Positions 1 through 13,639 of a stretch of DNA of 64,000 bases are shown here, piece after piece. The notes under the pieces were generated by a model. That model worked only from the letters and a program-made list of their open reading frames with translations, ran no database searches and was not told the origin of the DNA. Where the stretch lies: positions 14,825,001-14,889,000 of the forward strand of contig BSBN01000888.1 in the NCBI GenBank assembly GCA_027924645.1, written 5' to 3'. The position numbers were made by a program, and so were the translations under genes. Position 1 is the stretch's first letter. Every line of letters starts with the position of its first letter. This stretch comes from Cunninghamia lanceolata (taxonomy: Eukaryota; Streptophyta; Pinopsida; Cupressales; Cupressaceae).

Positions 1-2436
1 TCTGAAAGAGTGTAGCTCACTCAATCCTGTCAATGTACAACAATCCTCATATTTTGCAATGTTAGTATCATCAACCAATCTAAAATATCTACGAACTATA
101 GACTTACATTCATTACCTGGACCCATTGTAGTGTTACACCATTCGACAATTGATCTTACATCTGTCAACATTGCATTGTCTTTGTACTTCAACTCTTCTT
201 GTGCCAATGCTCTTTTGATACATGCTCCTACACCATCATGCTCCCCCTTTCCATACGCGGCCTCACAAAAGTTCCACATATGTTGAACACCATTCATCGT
301 ATGCATCCTACTCAACCAATATAACATCTGCGTGTTCTTGAATTGTGATGTACAATTATTTGACCATATGATATGCTGATGAAATGATATGCTCCTACTG
401 GCCAAATCATGGTAGAACATCTAAAAGCAACCTTACATGAACTCCGTATAATGTGTGCGATGATCACTAATATAAAAATGATATTCCCTCAAGATCTTCA
501 TGTCATCCTCTGTACTATCTTCTGCATGAATGAATGCTATTTGCACAAATATAGCAACCTACATATAGTTGTAATACTATGATTGCACCTCATTCTATGG
601 CTGCAGTGTGTAGTTCTCTGCAAAGTCAATGACTAAAACGATGGTACCAAGTGGAAACATGTCCTTGCATAACTTGAATTGCAAGTCCAACCATCAAGCT
701 CTATGGGCATGCCTTGCATACTCATACACTATACTGTCACGAAATGTAGACATAAACTGATACACTAAAATCTTTTGACTAACCAAATCACACCTCTTTG
801 CTTCTTTACCACTTTTTGTATTCTAGGCCACTACCTTATACTTGCTGAACTCTACTAGTTTGTTTCCAATTGCATGTGTGCTTTCCATATGTTCACATAT
901 TAGTATACGTTGCAACCCACCACAATGCTAACATGTGCCATCCAAGCAATTTTCTGTAGAATATTTGACCTTCGTCTCTTTCACAGAAAATTGTTGATAT
1001 GAAGTCTCTCGAAGATGTTGGTGGGGTATGTATACCACAATCTCGCAAAACATTTATAGTATGCAAATCTAAACATATAGACTGATAAACATCAAAATTG
1101 TTAGAAAATTCAATATGTAATCTACAACAATAAGTAGTGCATGTGTGATTCATTCTGACATAGAAATGTTCTAGCATTTCAAAATATCTTTGACAAACTT
1201 TAATTTGAGCATACATCTCTTGAAATTTCTTGAAAAATTGTGTTTGGGTCACATCCAAAAAATGCTTTGGATGTGGCTCACAGTTTCGACAACCAATTCT
1301 CCTTCTCAAAACATCTCTTGCATTCAGAGATATCCTTGTGTTATTTTTCCAAAATTCTTTGATGAGGGATCTCAAGGCTTCAACAACAACTTTATCTTTT
1401 CGTGGGAGTCTCCTAGAGAATGCCCACAATTCATTGGTGTTTGGGTCCTCCACTCTTTTACATCTTCCAATGGCTCTCATTAGAGTTTTTCTACATATTT
1501 TAAATGCTTGACTTATCTTTCTAATGAGACAAGCTTTCTTTGTTTGTTGGCTTACTATTGTCGATGTAATGACACGTCGAGTGACATTACTATCCTTGGT
1601 GCATGAGGTGGAACCCACACTATCATATGCACTCATTAGATTCTTCACAATTGATTTTTCACTTGAGGCATCTGATGTTCTTAGGCCAAGAATCTTCATA
1701 GTGGGCCTAAATTTTAGATTTATCATCAATTCAACAAATAGTTGATATCTTTCAGTTTCATTTAAATTCTCAAAGAATATTTCCATATCTTATTCACATA
1801 TCTTTGGCAAGTGTGCTTGGGAATCTTATCCTACATGGGCTTCAACACATTCTCATCGATATCGATTAGAATCTTAGGCTTCCTATGCAAAATTCTAGGA
1901 GGTATTTTTATTGGTAAAGTTGACGCAACATTATGAATTTCTTCAATATTTACTTGAGATGGGATAGATGGTGTACCTTCAATTGGAGATGAAAAAGATG
2001 AAAAGGCTTGAAGTTGATATTGATAAGATGGTATACCTTCAACTTGCAATGTGAATGATGGTGTGCCACCAATTTGAGAGTAAAATGAAGATGTACCTTC
2101 AACTTCACCTGTAAAAGATGGAGTGCCTCCAATTCTAGAAGATAATGATGGTGTTCCTTCAACTTGACCTGTGGACGATGGAGTGCCTCCAACTCAGAGA
2201 TTTAGTTTAGTCATTAAATGGAGGCTTTGCCTTCATTCCCTTTGTGCTGCCAATTCCATCTTTCTCTTAGTTTCATTAGATGTGTCATGTTCCCCTTTGA
2301 TTGGTAATGGTGGAATGTCTTCTTGTATGGTTGACAATTTCCTACTTCCGCGAATTTGCCTCATTCTTTGTCTTTTCCTCTCATTCTCAGCTTCACACTC
2401 TTTTGGTGTTAGAGTCTTTACTTGTTTCCTTGGCAT
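1..2436 (-). pseudogene. Decayed DNA-transposon-like protein, partial
   Basis: The longest open piece (893-1786, 297 codons) sits in a longer broken reading frame that begins at an ATG at 2434-2436 (MPRKQVKTLTPKE) and runs off the left edge. The N-terminus is basic (NERKRQRMRQIRGSR), followed by decapeptide repeats. Next comes a Cys/His-rich stretch (RRRIGCRNCEPHPKHFLDV and TCTTYCCRLHIEF). Downstream of a frameshift near 893 I read IDFAENY, IIWSNNC and GKGEHDGVG with flanking Trp/His residues. These resemble a repeat-associated plant and animal protein family known to me only as uncharacterised. Spaced acidic motifs suggest a DDE/RNase H-fold transposase, but that is inference. Breaks: frameshifts near 1786 and 893, two TGA stops near 2234 and 2195, and about seven stops between 895 and 400, mostly TAG. 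No terminal repeats were found. It could instead be a dead host gene. Confidence 0.5.
1954..2193 (-). repeat. 30-bp coding tandem repeat (decapeptide repeat)
   Basis: Eight consecutive 30-base units on the minus strand encode degenerate decapeptides such as VEGTPSLSSR, IGGTPSFTGE and VEGIPSYQYQ. The consensus is hydrophobic-(E/G)-G-T-P-S followed by four variable residues ending in Q/R/E. Units start exactly every 30 bases from 2193 down and stay in frame. They lie between the basic N-terminus and the Cys/His-rich part of the transposon-like protein. Confidence 0.75.
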
Positions 2437-5400
2437 GATGATGATTTCTATAAGAATGATGAATAAGACAATGATAATTAGAACTTTGAGGGGGCTTTTA
2501 CAACAAAATCCAAAATTGGAGAAGGAAGCAACAACTCTTGACAATTCCCAATAATGAAAATGGTAGACAATTCTTTTATAATTGAGGAGTTTGGGCAGAT
2601 TGTAATAGCAGACTTATTCTTCCTTTATTAACCCTCATTGTAGCCTATCCTTGCATAATTTGGTATGTACACATGTGTTGGTTCATAACAACAGATCCTT
2701 ATATATTTCAGTTTGTTCATAACAACAGATCCTATTTCACAATAGTAGATTCATAATAGCTCATTCATGATAGTTGATTCATAACAACAGAGCCTATCCT
2801 TTATCAATTGTCTTGGTATGGTTCTACAAGTCTAATTTTTAGTAGAGTTAGGGTTAGGGTAGAATAACAAGGTGTTGAAATTCAGGGTAGAGTTTTGTTT
2901 CATGATGACCTACTTGTAAATAATTTATTGACTGTAGGTTAGCTTCTTAAAAATAGTTTAGAGTTTTATTTCATGATGACCTACTTGTAAATGTTTTGAT
3001 AAAAATCATGGTGTAAAAAGTTGTAGCAAAAGTTCTCATGACTAAACATGAAAAAGGAGGATCTTTTGTGAGTTTTAACACTATCCTATCAACCATGACT
3101 GTCATGAAGTTGTTTAAATAATGCCTTGTCCAAATATCTTTGATATTTTTCCATAGATATTAATAAGGTGAAGGTAGGTTATTAGTGAAAGGTTTCCAAG
3201 ATAAATTATAACAAGTGATACATAACCATCACCCTAAGATACAAAGGTATTGTCCCATGATGAAACGATAGCCACCACTATCAAAAAAATTATTGGAGGT
3301 ATTTAGGATTATCATGATATACTTGACTGAAGATCATCATTTCATGTAAAACAAGTTGTCCTAAACTATATTTTGAGTATATCCCATATGTGAACATTAT
3401 CATATACAATGATAGACAAATTGCTTATGAAGGTGATGTTGAGGGAAAATACTATCAAATTGCACTATGACTATTACAAACAACCACATAGATTGTCACA
3501 TCATAAACATAGAAGACTATCACGAAACTCTAGATCACTATTAAGGTCAGATATTCAAAATATGCAATAGGCTCTCACTACCCTATTCACATGAAAGAGT
3601 AGTACATCAAATGCAAAGGTATTGGCACTTTGGGAGAAGACAATCATAGTTTGTAAGTTGAACAAACAGACACTATCAATAACAGTCATGTTGAGTTCTC
3701 CTCATTTCATACTGTTTATTGTATCAAATCCTAAGAATGTTACCAATTATATGAAAAATAACTAGTGACCTAAGAACACCTAGAAACAAATTACTTGCTA
3801 GTCTATCATGCCTAGGTTTATGGATAGTTATTTTTCTACTAATTTTGGATGATTATGAGGATATCAATGCATGGTCACCTATATTGTATGGTACTCCTTA
3901 GGAATACAAGGTAAGATATGACAATGATGAAAAGGACTGATTATATATAGATTAGAATTGTCAAGCACTTTAAATGGACTATCAACACAACTAGTACTTT
4001 CATGACAATCAATAGGATCATCAAACTCTATGAAGATGATTTGATATATTTTCAAGGTGTAAAGGAGAGGTTTTTTAGGAATCATACATGTATAGGACAA
4101 TTGTTGTAACCTTAGGAATATCACATGACATTGTTCAAATAGTAGTCCAAAATAAGAATGATCAAATCCTTGGACTTTCATAAGTAAATCAAGGTGCATT
4201 ACAAAGGAAGTCACAAGATCGTTGAAGGATAAATGGTGAGATAGGTTATTAAAGAAGAATATAATGATGAAAAGATGAGAAGGAAGAAGATCTAATGAAT
4301 ATCTAAGGAATCTAAGTTCTCATGACAATAAATAGAAGATCGAAGGAATAAGTTCTCATGACAACAAATAGAATGTTTCTATTGCAAATGTGTTTATTAG
4401 AAATATATTTGGTCTAAAAGCAACTCTTGAGAATACAAATTGGTTATATCATGTGGTCAGTATGGTCAATTGACCTTTAAGGACTTGAAATTGTTACTTA
4501 CTAAGATTTGTGGATTGTTCAAGATCTTGTTGAAGAGTTTGATCATAAATTGATAAGATAGTGATAGAAGCCTATGTGGTAACCATGCATTGAGAGTTGT
4601 ACATTGTGCTATGGCATGGGGATTTATTATAGCCAAGTGTTTCTATGGTAGGAATTGCAAGACGCTTGGTGAAGAAATTGCTATTGCATCATGAGCTAAG
4701 TGAGTTGCTAGAGCATGTATGGTAGTGTAAGGGCACATGTGGTAGTGTTGAAGTGCATGTAGTGACAATTGAGAACATGTATATGTTCTAGGGAATGTTT
4801 TGAGGTATCACAAGTGATAAGAAGCAATTGAGAGCTTTTCTTTGTTATCTCAAGCCATAGTTTGATTTCGGTTGTAGTGTAGGAAGACATACATACATGG
4901 TTCAAATGTTTTGGTCAATAACTTTTGAATAAGTATGAAGACAAGTATGGAAAATAAGCTAGGTATCTAGTGTACCCTTGTAAGCACTGAAAGTGTTGAA
5001 TTATCACAATTAATCAATACAAATCAGTCGATTGGCAGTAAAGAAGACATTGAGTATGATGGCACACCTAGTCCCAATGATGAGCATGAGTTGAATGGCC
5101 AAGAGGATGAAAGTGACAACTTGTTACTATATGAGAGCCAAATATATATTAGATTTGTAGCATAAATAGAACTATATTTTAAATGTTAATACAACTGGTT
5201 ACATTAGAGAGAATGATGACGGTACTTTGTTATAGGGAGGTATCAATGACATAGTTCAAATTCAAGATACAACAAATTCTATTAATGATTCAAGATGCAA
5301 CAAAATCATGTATATATCATATTTTAATGATTCTAATTCTATTAGTACACATAATGATGACTTTTTTTAACTTAGATAGTTCCACATTTAGTGATTGTGA

Positions 5401-5715
5401 GTGTTCTAAAGAACATAAAGTGAATTAAATTGGACATAAAGAACATACCTTAGAATTTGATATTCGAGTTGACTAATGCTCTAAAATTTGACTTCAAAAT
5501 CCTCAAATTGTTCTTTTTCTCAAGTTTGATTATGAATTCTATATAACTCAAGAATATGATTAGTGAAGTTTATGGAAAAAACAAACATATATCATCAAAT
5601 TCAATCTATATCAATGGAAATTAGCTTTGAAACAATATGAAACACGAAACTTTTAGTTTAAATAATCAAGTTTTGTCCAAAAACATGCAAAATTAGTTCT
5701 TCTACGTTGAAAAAG
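2437..5715. other. Gene-free AT-rich stretch
   Basis: No coding sequence is supported; the ORFs here are short and lack family motifs. An 18-base motif (TTCATAACAACAGATCCT) occurs at 2682-2699, 2716-2733 and, with one change, 2778-2795. A short GTTAGGGTTAGGG stretch near 2846 resembles two telomere units. The rest resembles diffuse decayed repeat DNA with many ATGACA/TCATGA words, similar in texture to 8.7-9.9 kb and 30.7-31.8 kb. Confidence 0.55.
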
Positions 5716-5900
5716 CACTAGTAGAATTTGGTAAATAAATGACTATGTGACTACAACTTTTAGTCACAACAACTAAAAATGACTAAATTCTACTAATTTT
5801 TTGCAACTCAGCTATAAATGAGTAAATAAATGATTAACTTGGTCGTCGACTAAAAAATTATCTAGTCATACAAATAGAAATGATTAAGTTAGTCACACAA
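5716..5900 (+). mobile_element. CACTA-like transposon terminus (left-type)
   Basis: The sequence CACTAGTAGAATTTGG begins at 5716 and is followed within about 180 bases by about six copies, in both orientations, of GACTAAA/TTTAGTC-type words. Known CACTA (En/Spm) elements have a CACTA terminus plus subterminal short repeats bound by the transposase complex, and this matches that layout. The flanking three bases are AAG. The matching inverted end is at 32443. No CACTA transposase was recognised. Confidence 0.4.
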
Positions 5901-7479
5901 ATAAAAGTGGGTAATTAAAAAAAATACTTTGAATTGAAAAATTATTGGTGGGATGCAAATATTTCCTCCACTGTCCTTTCGTTAGTTTGAGAGCCGAGAG
6001 CCTCACAAAGGAATGTAAGCTCGAACTAATATATTTAGTACAAAAAATCCTTCATCTTGTTCTCACTGGAAGTTGATTAATGAATGAGTTTGCCATGTAT
6101 GAAGAGGATTAGCATTTGAAGCTCGAGCCTTTTTGCAAATGTTTGATGGAGAATAGAGGACTTCTTCGGCAAGTATAACTTCAGGACACAAGGATATTTG
6201 TAATGTAGTATGACTCAGTGCATACCTCTTCCCGCATTTTAGTGTTTTTTGACCTTATGTTGAGAAGCCCTATAAAGCTTCCAAATGTAAGTGTTTTTTG
6301 TTTAAAATGTCATGTTTTTTGTTTGAAGTAGTACATATGATGTTCTTCACAAACATACAACTTCTCCTCACTCCTCATCCATTCTCCAAGAGATCGAAGC
6401 AAATGCTCATTGCCGACTTCCTCTCTAATTTTTGGTAGTTTTGAGAAAAGATCCCAAGAAAAGTTAATTGCACTCCCATAAGATTGCCACACCAGGCCCT
6501 CCGATCTAAGCTTAATTTTTATGGGCATTATCAAATTTTATTTGCCTCATTTATTAATAATGATGATATTAATTCTTTAACACCTACACTTTGATATGGA
6601 CTTAGGGCCTGCTTCTAACTCCAACCATGGTTTCCATCAGTTTTGTCTTCCTTCAAGATGAGTCTTCCTCTCACATGGTCATTTTCAATGTTGGTGATAT
6701 AAATCGGGTCTTGTTTGACATATTTATGGTTTTATGATTTGAGGATCACCATACTAAGTTAGAATCTTCTGGTGTGCTTATTAGTCAACTAGAATTCATA
6801 GTAAATTCATGAAAGAAAAATTGTTGCACTACTTGTTAATTAGAAGTTTAATTTTTATATAGCTATAAAAGAGCATTTTATTGTTCATATATACTAATAT
6901 AGCTATTCCTTGTGCAAAACTTGTTAATCATCACTTTGTTTTACATTTCCCTTTTTCTCATCCTTCTAGCCCCATCACGTGCTCTCTATTCCCATGGTAA
7001 TTTCCTTGTCAAATTATATTCCTTGCATTTTAGGGGAGCTTCTAGGCATTCAATTTTCAGATTTCCACATACTCCCTCTCCCCTGCATCCCCAAAAAATA
7101 GAATTGGAGAGGTCAATGAAACACTGAACCATCGAGAGATGCATAAATGTGTCTGAATGTGTAGCTATTTCCCAAATCAATGTATTGGTACTTGAAAATA
7201 TAAAGAGAAAATAATGTAAAATGTCTCTTCAATGGCTACAAATTGTTCATACCCAAGTTTGCTTAGTGCATTTTTCTTTGCTTTATGTTTAGGAAAAATT
7301 ATATTTTAAATGTCCACAAATCTAGGGACCATGCTCTGTAATCACTTGGCATGTCCCAACCCTGCATCAGCAAGATATGGGGTACATACAAGTAAATACC
7401 TAATTCAACAAATTTTGACCTGATGCAAATGCCCATATAATGGTGATTGAGAGAGATCTGCATATATAATTTACTCTAT
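5901..7479. other. No gene recognised
   Basis: Mostly AT-rich DNA. A 74-codon minus-strand frame at 6310-6534 and a plus-strand frame at 6912-7127 are open but match no family I know. The second has a hydrophobic start but no ATG. I do not call either. Confidence 0.5.
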
Positions 7480-7620
7480 ATATATATACATACATTTGTA
7501 TATCTGTGTTTATGTGTATACACATATACATGTACTTGTGTGTTTGTATGTATATACACATATACATGTACTTGTGTGTTTGTATGTATATACACATAGA
7601 CACATATATGCATGTAAAAA
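7480..7620. repeat. 36-bp tandem repeat within TATA/TGTG microsatellite
   Basis: The stretch is alternating purine-pyrimidine (TATATATACATAC, GTGTTTATGTGTATAC). A 36-base unit beginning TATACACATATACATG starts at 7517 and 7553, and a third partial copy starts at 7589. The 93-codon minus-strand frame across it is a by-product of the repeat. Confidence 0.75.
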
Positions 7621-10573
7621 TGTGTAGATTTCTATATATAAAGAGATGAGTGTAACAATGATAGCTCATTGAAAGAATCACTTGAGTATTAAATATTCCA
7701 AGTGGTTAATCCTAAAAGAAAAGATATATGCATGTATGTACTTGTGTATATATGCATGTACATACATGTGGATATGAATATGCATGAAAATGTCTGTAAC
7801 GAATACATATTGAAACATATCAGCTGTCAATATGCAGAGTCTATCTCTACCACATAATACATCCTTTATATAATGGTGTGTATATCCCTGAACAATCAAT
7901 ATGCTAGGTGACCAAGTAGCCAACTCAATAACATTGTAGAAAAATTCCTTGCTTAGATTATCATGGATTTAGGAGTTTACATTGCCTCCAATATACATAT
8001 TCTATTTATAGATTTACATAAAATTCTAGACATTTTTCTTTTCATGCTCCCATATTTCCACATCCTCCAATACATTCAAGTATAAACTGATTGGGTCTAA
8101 AACTGCCTTTATCTATTTCTGATTTTATTCAAGTAGGACAATTAAAGTTTACCCTTGATTAGTTTTTCTTGGTGCTCTTTATTTGATCTACTGAATATAT
8201 TAGATAATATTTGTGTTTTTGTCATTTAAATGAAGAAATGTACCTATTTTCCATGTAATTTTAGAACATGATTGTAGTGATTGAAGGATAAGTTTGTAAA
8301 TTTAAGGTTGGTATTGCTCAATCTATCCCTTAAGGAATGTAATGTTTTGCCTCTTGACCAAGCATCTCCAAGTACTATCCCACTATCCTTTGACAAAAAC
8401 TAGTCACTACCTTCCTTAACACAGGCTTGTACCTATTAAAGATAACACTATGACTGTGTTTTTCTATTCACTATCTCCTCATTAATTTCATATTGCATAA
8501 GCTTCCTAATGTAGGGATACTAGATGCAAATGTTACAAAGCTATGCACTAGGAACACCCAATTAAAATTGACATTTGAATATTAATTTCTCAAACGAATA
8601 TGTGAAAAACACAAATTACGACTTATGAAATATGAGTTATTTTCCATTGTTTTCCATGGTAGATTTTGCCTATATGAATATTAAAATTTATGAATAGTGA
8701 TAAGATCTTAGGTTTGATAAGCCCTAGCACCTTCATCAAAATCTATGGAGGTTTTCCATATTCAACCTTGTTAGACAAGGTAAAAAAAAATTCATTGTTA
8801 TCAAGTCAAAAGACAATAACTCAAGTAAATGGTTTGTGAAGATAATATGATTGAGTTTCATGATAGTCAGAAGGGCAGTCATAGGTATGTGATGGTTCAT
8901 TGAGGACTCACAAAATATTTCTCTCATGATAAACGATGAATGGCGAATATGAAGTCAATGTATAATGACATGTGAAACCAAATGACAAAGAGTAGTATGA
9001 CAAGCCTTTCATCACAATGTTGTTTAAAGAGTGGTGTCTCTTAGAGATTTAATGAGATTTTTGTAAATATAAGTGAATCCTAAGATTATCGTGAACACAA
9101 GCATATTGTTTGGCATAGGAGTATGTAAGTGATTTATGAGACATTGTCTTGAATTAGGCCTTAAGGTTTTGTGTCATGGAAATGTTGTAGATGACAGTTA
9201 TAAGTTAGGGATTGTATGGCAAGTGTGCATGAAGGATAAATGATAAATAATCCATAGGTCACCTGTGTAGGTCACAAGATAGCCTATACAATCACACTTA
9301 CAATCATGATAGAAGTGTTAAACATCTTGTTTTAAAATTTCTAGATGCTAATGGATGAGTTACAACCTATGGAAAATATAAAAGAGGATAGTAAACAAAC
9401 TTCTAAAAGTAGTCTACAAGTATAGAGTTGGTGATAAAAGACAACATAAGAGACTGTTAGAGCATGGCAGGTTAGAGGAGAGTATTAAGGCAATCCAAGG
9501 GTCTTAGGTTATTTCCTAGAGTTTGTGAGACCATAAGAATACACATGATCTAATAATACAGTCAAATGCCCTGTGACACAAACACGGTGATAGTCTACAT
9601 TATCATGCAATGATCAGTCATCATAGCAAAGAAGCATATCACAGCCATATGACTATTGAAAAAGGGAATTGATCAATAATGAGGTGTGACAGAGATATTA
9701 GTTTCAAATGATAGTATTCTCTAATTGCAAACATAGGAACAACAACATTACATTCTAGACTTGACTCCCTTGACTCAAAACCTATGATTGAAATTGTGAA
9801 AAGAGTAAGGTTTGAATTTGAGAGAAGACCAATGATAGTGGTATCAAATATTCATATGACAATGCCTACTTTTGGGTTGTAGAGTCAAATTATTGAAAGG
9901 TTTGTGTTTTCCTTCTAGCCACAATTCGAATTAATTGGCATGGAATTGTTTATGGCTAGCATAAACATGCAAGGCTGTTTTCACCTAGTTCTACTTACAA
10001 ATCCAAATATTTCTCTAGATTACTATGACCTGCTCAATGGAATTTAATCCCCACTTGAGGAAACCCTATCAAACAAATCACACAAAATAGCAAATGTGTT
10101 TTAAAGAACTAGTCATATACTTGTTATGTTAATTCAAAAAACAAGGAAAAAGCAAATTTGAGATAGTTAGATAAAGTATCCAAGATATTTAACAAGTAAT
10201 TAAGAACTAGAAGTAATGGCACTAGAGAAATGCATTTTTTCTATTGATTTTTTTCAAAGAACAGGCCTTACAATTGTCTCTCTCCAAAATCAAATTTCCT
10301 AGAGAGAGACCCAAGGTCTTGGTTTCCTTCTTATAAGGACAAAGGAAGCAACAAGCTTTAGACCTTTCACATTCAAAATGGCTTTTCATATTCCCACCCT
10401 TGATATATTATATTACAATTTTTTTTCTTTTGGCAAGTCTAAATTAGATTGCCAAATATATTTTGAATATATTTAGAAAGGCATAAAAAATTGAAAGAGA
10501 CAAAAGAGGAGGACATCCAAGATATGTTGGTGCCTATTGATGCTAGCTTTATGCTCATTGCTCCCCTGTCTGA
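7621..10573. other. No gene recognised
   Basis: AT-rich DNA with further TATG/CATA microsatellite at 7720-7790. No frame longer than about 65 codons is convincing. From about 10480 it adjoins the 3' end of the long unrecognised minus-strand frame. Confidence 0.5.
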
Positions 10574-13302
10574 TCAGTCTTCAACTGTAAGATATTTTTG
10601 CTCCCACTGAAACACATCATAATCACTAGGCCATTTGTATTCTTGGATTTGGAGCGGGTTGGCCTGGTGATCCTTCCATCTCTTATCCAGCAACACTTTG
10701 ACATCAATGATGAACTTGGCATATACAACATCTAGAGCAATTACTCTATCCAAAATCACATTGAAATTGAGAACATTGATGTCCTCATTCTTCTTCAAAT
10801 GATCAATTATCTGAGAAATAATTTGGCCAAACTCATCTTTCCATTCATCAAAACCCTTGATTTGTTTGTCCTCTACCAAAATCGATGGGATGAATTGATG
10901 TTTGAAAGAGGCAAAAGAATCAATCTTTGCCTACAATTTCTGACTTTCTCCATTTATATACTAATACTCATCCAAGATCATTTCTACCATCTTCTCAGTT
11001 GGCTTGAGAGTAGCAGGAGCATCTAGGTTTCATTACAGAACTTTACATAAAGTCATCAAAGTATGATGTGTAGGTTGCCATCTTGTATACATAGGATCCA
11101 AAATAGAAAGATTGATCTTCAATTGTTCAATTGATTGGGACAAAGCAATGTAGCACTTATGTACTTCCTCAATCTTATCCAACACCATCTTAATCCTGTA
11201 CTCCAAAATCTTTTCAATGATGCTGAAAATCTTTGCTTTGTTCTCCTTTTTGATGTTCTCATTGGCCTGTTTTAATTTCTCAATTTCATTTTCAAAACTT
11301 TGTTTAAGAGAATTCAAATGCTCATCAGGAATAGTTTTGTCATCAAATTTAGGTGGCACACAGACTTTATAAGGCATAATTTCTAGGCTCTGAGATGAAC
11401 CAACACCTTTCATTTGTTTCTTCAGTTTGACATTTTCCATGAATAATCTATTGACCTCTTCATTCATTTCCTTTTGAGTCTTTTCATAGTCAAGCAACTT
11501 TTGTTCCATTTTTTTAACTACAGCTCTAGTGAACATGGCTAAATGCATAGTGATATTGGCTGCTTCCAATGCTAGGGTATCTTTCAATGTTTTAACCATT
11601 ATTGTCCCCCTCATTTCTTGCACAACATCTAGCAACCTTGGTTTCTGAGTGCTCTTTTGCATGCTCCATATGGCCAATGTTTCAATTTTGGGATTATATC
11701 CCACACCGCTCATACCATTCTCATAGTCAAATTCAGATACCAACATTGGATCATCTTGATTTCTGACTTGGTCAAGAAGGGACATTGTCTTCCAGTCCAT
11801 CCCAAGAATGATCAGCATATTTCTCTTCAATACAATTTGTCTGGCCTCCTCAAGACTGATACTTATTTCATCTATTTTCATCTCCTTGAAAGTTTGAGGA
11901 ACCATTTGTTTATGTTGAGATTCATCACTTCCCATTTTATTTATTTCCACCATTTCATCAAATTCCTTCATCTTCAACTTCATCCAAAAGTCCTTGAATT
12001 TAGGAGTGTTGATGAATTGATCATCTTCAATGATTCTTTCGTCATGTATTTCCTTTTCTCCCTTCTCTTGACCTTTTTTTCTAACCTCAAGCATGTGAGC
12101 CTCTGCTTCCTGTGCAGGAGGCTGATCAATCTCTCCATATTCATTCATATGCTATAATATGTCAGCAACCACCTCTGTGTCTTTGATCCCCTTAATCATC
12201 TCATAGGGCACTAATGGAACTACATCATCAGTCCTTTACCTTTTTGGAGGTGGTTGATCAGGGAGTGACGTATCTTGCATTGTCATGGTATCAAGATCAA
12301 GTTCTAAAATTTGAACTCCAGTTGACCTCTTTGTAGGGAGCTTAACAGCCTTTGTAGGCTGGCTCTTTGTTGATTTGCCATATATCCTTTCAAAATTGTC
12401 AAGGGTCAAATTGATTCTTCTTATTGGGTCATTATCTTCAACAAAGAATCTTGAAAAATTGGGGTTTTGTTTTCTCCTCTCATCTTCAATGTCCATCAAT
12501 ATGTCCCATTTTCTTTTTCTACTATATACCTCATCTGGGGTGAGGTAATTTCTGATGATATCTTCCTCATAATCAACATGATGGGCAACCCCAGACTTTG
12601 TAAGAATTGTTTGTCTCACAAAATTAATGTGACCTTCTGGATCAAAAACCCTTTCTCTAGCACATTCCAAAGAATATCTACTTTTCAGGTACTCTTTTAA
12701 CTCCTCAAGAGTGTCAACACCAATAGAAAATCCTTGAAACATAGTCAAATCTAGCAAAAAGGTCCCCTTTTTCTATTTTTTCATCAAATCCCTCTCCATC
12801 CACAACATTTGCCACATAAATTCAAGAAATGCCAACCTGCAAGGATAGAACTTAGGAAAAATGTGTGGAGCTTGAGTGCATCCATATACACTTATTAGTG
12901 TGTAGTTTGGCAAAAAGAAAAAAATCACCAAAATTGTGTGTATGCCCTTTCTCTGGCATCATTTCATGAGGTCTCAATATTTGCCTTATTTCTTTTGTTA
13001 ATCTTGGTATGGGGTGCCCCAAAGAAGCCATAATCTTGATAGAGAAATCATCATGAAAGGAAACATAGTCACCTTTGTAACAATTCATATCCTAAAGGTA
13101 ACACCAGCATTGCACACAGGCAATCTGTATCCCTTATCATCAACAATAGTCAGTGTCATTCTTGAACCCCAACACATTCTATTTTGAAACAAAATCAAAT
13201 GGCGCAAAAGAGAATAATGTTTGAATGCCAGTGGTCCCCTATTCTCCAATATGTGAAGAAATCCCTCATGCAATTTTTTTTCCAAATATGAGGCAAAATC
13301 AT
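10574..13302 (-). pseudogene. Unrecognised long ORF, C-terminal two thirds, interrupted
   Basis: Open pieces at 10574-10879, 11033-12148, 12236-12757 and 13085-13302 share one minus-strand frame, separated by stops; 12852-13088 is shifted by one base. Together they read as one protein. The part nearest 13300 has FASYLEKKLHEGFLHIL and FKHYSLLRHLILFQNR, then RLAFLEFMWQM near 12800. A charged middle follows, then long heptad-like coiled coil at 11600-11100 (EQKLLDYEKTQKEMNEEVN, SFENEIEKLKQANENIKKE). The end at 10574 reads VFQWEQKYLTVED. I see no polymerase, integrase, transposase or nuclease motif. The N-terminal part continues across the gypsy insertion at 25345-26100. It may be a Gag-like or accessory protein of a large plant element, or a repeated plant family. 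Function unknown. Confidence 0.6.
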
Positions 13303-13639
13303 TGTTGACCTATTTTCCTCTGTTTAGAGTTAAATAGTTCACCTTGTATATTCCTTGAATATCCTTTAGAAAGTGACCTTACAAGGCTTAAATCCTTCAA
13401 TTACCCATGCTGTACCTTGCAAAATTTCCTAAAATCGCACTTGGAAAATCCTTGAAGAAACCCCAGAAAAACCCAGAAATCCTTAAGCTTCAAGTGCCTT
13501 CCATTGCAGAGATTTCTCAATTTTATACTTAGCCATTTTCATGTATATGATGCTGACGTCATCCTTGTTTTGGGGTTTTCTATCATTTGGTCGACTTGTA
13601 TCTCAATGACAATTTTCCTTGTATCTTGGTTATGTACAA

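Noticed and set aside
2171..2554. 127-codon plus-strand frame
   Set aside because: Shadow of the minus-strand transposon-like coding sequence, which has the better protein features.
6912..7127. Plus-strand frame beginning with a hydrophobic, signal-peptide-like segment (LLIITLFYISLFLILLAPSRA)
   Set aside because: It begins at GTG with no ATG upstream or near the start, and the rest matches nothing. Splicing could rescue it but nothing supports that.
7400..7923. Frames rich in His/Tyr/Ile (for example repeated MYMCIYIQT)
   Set aside because: Products of the TATG/CATA microsatellite and 36-bp repeat.
11657..12157. 166-codon plus-strand frame
   Set aside because: Antisense to the much longer 11033-12148 minus-strand frame with clear coiled-coil pattern.
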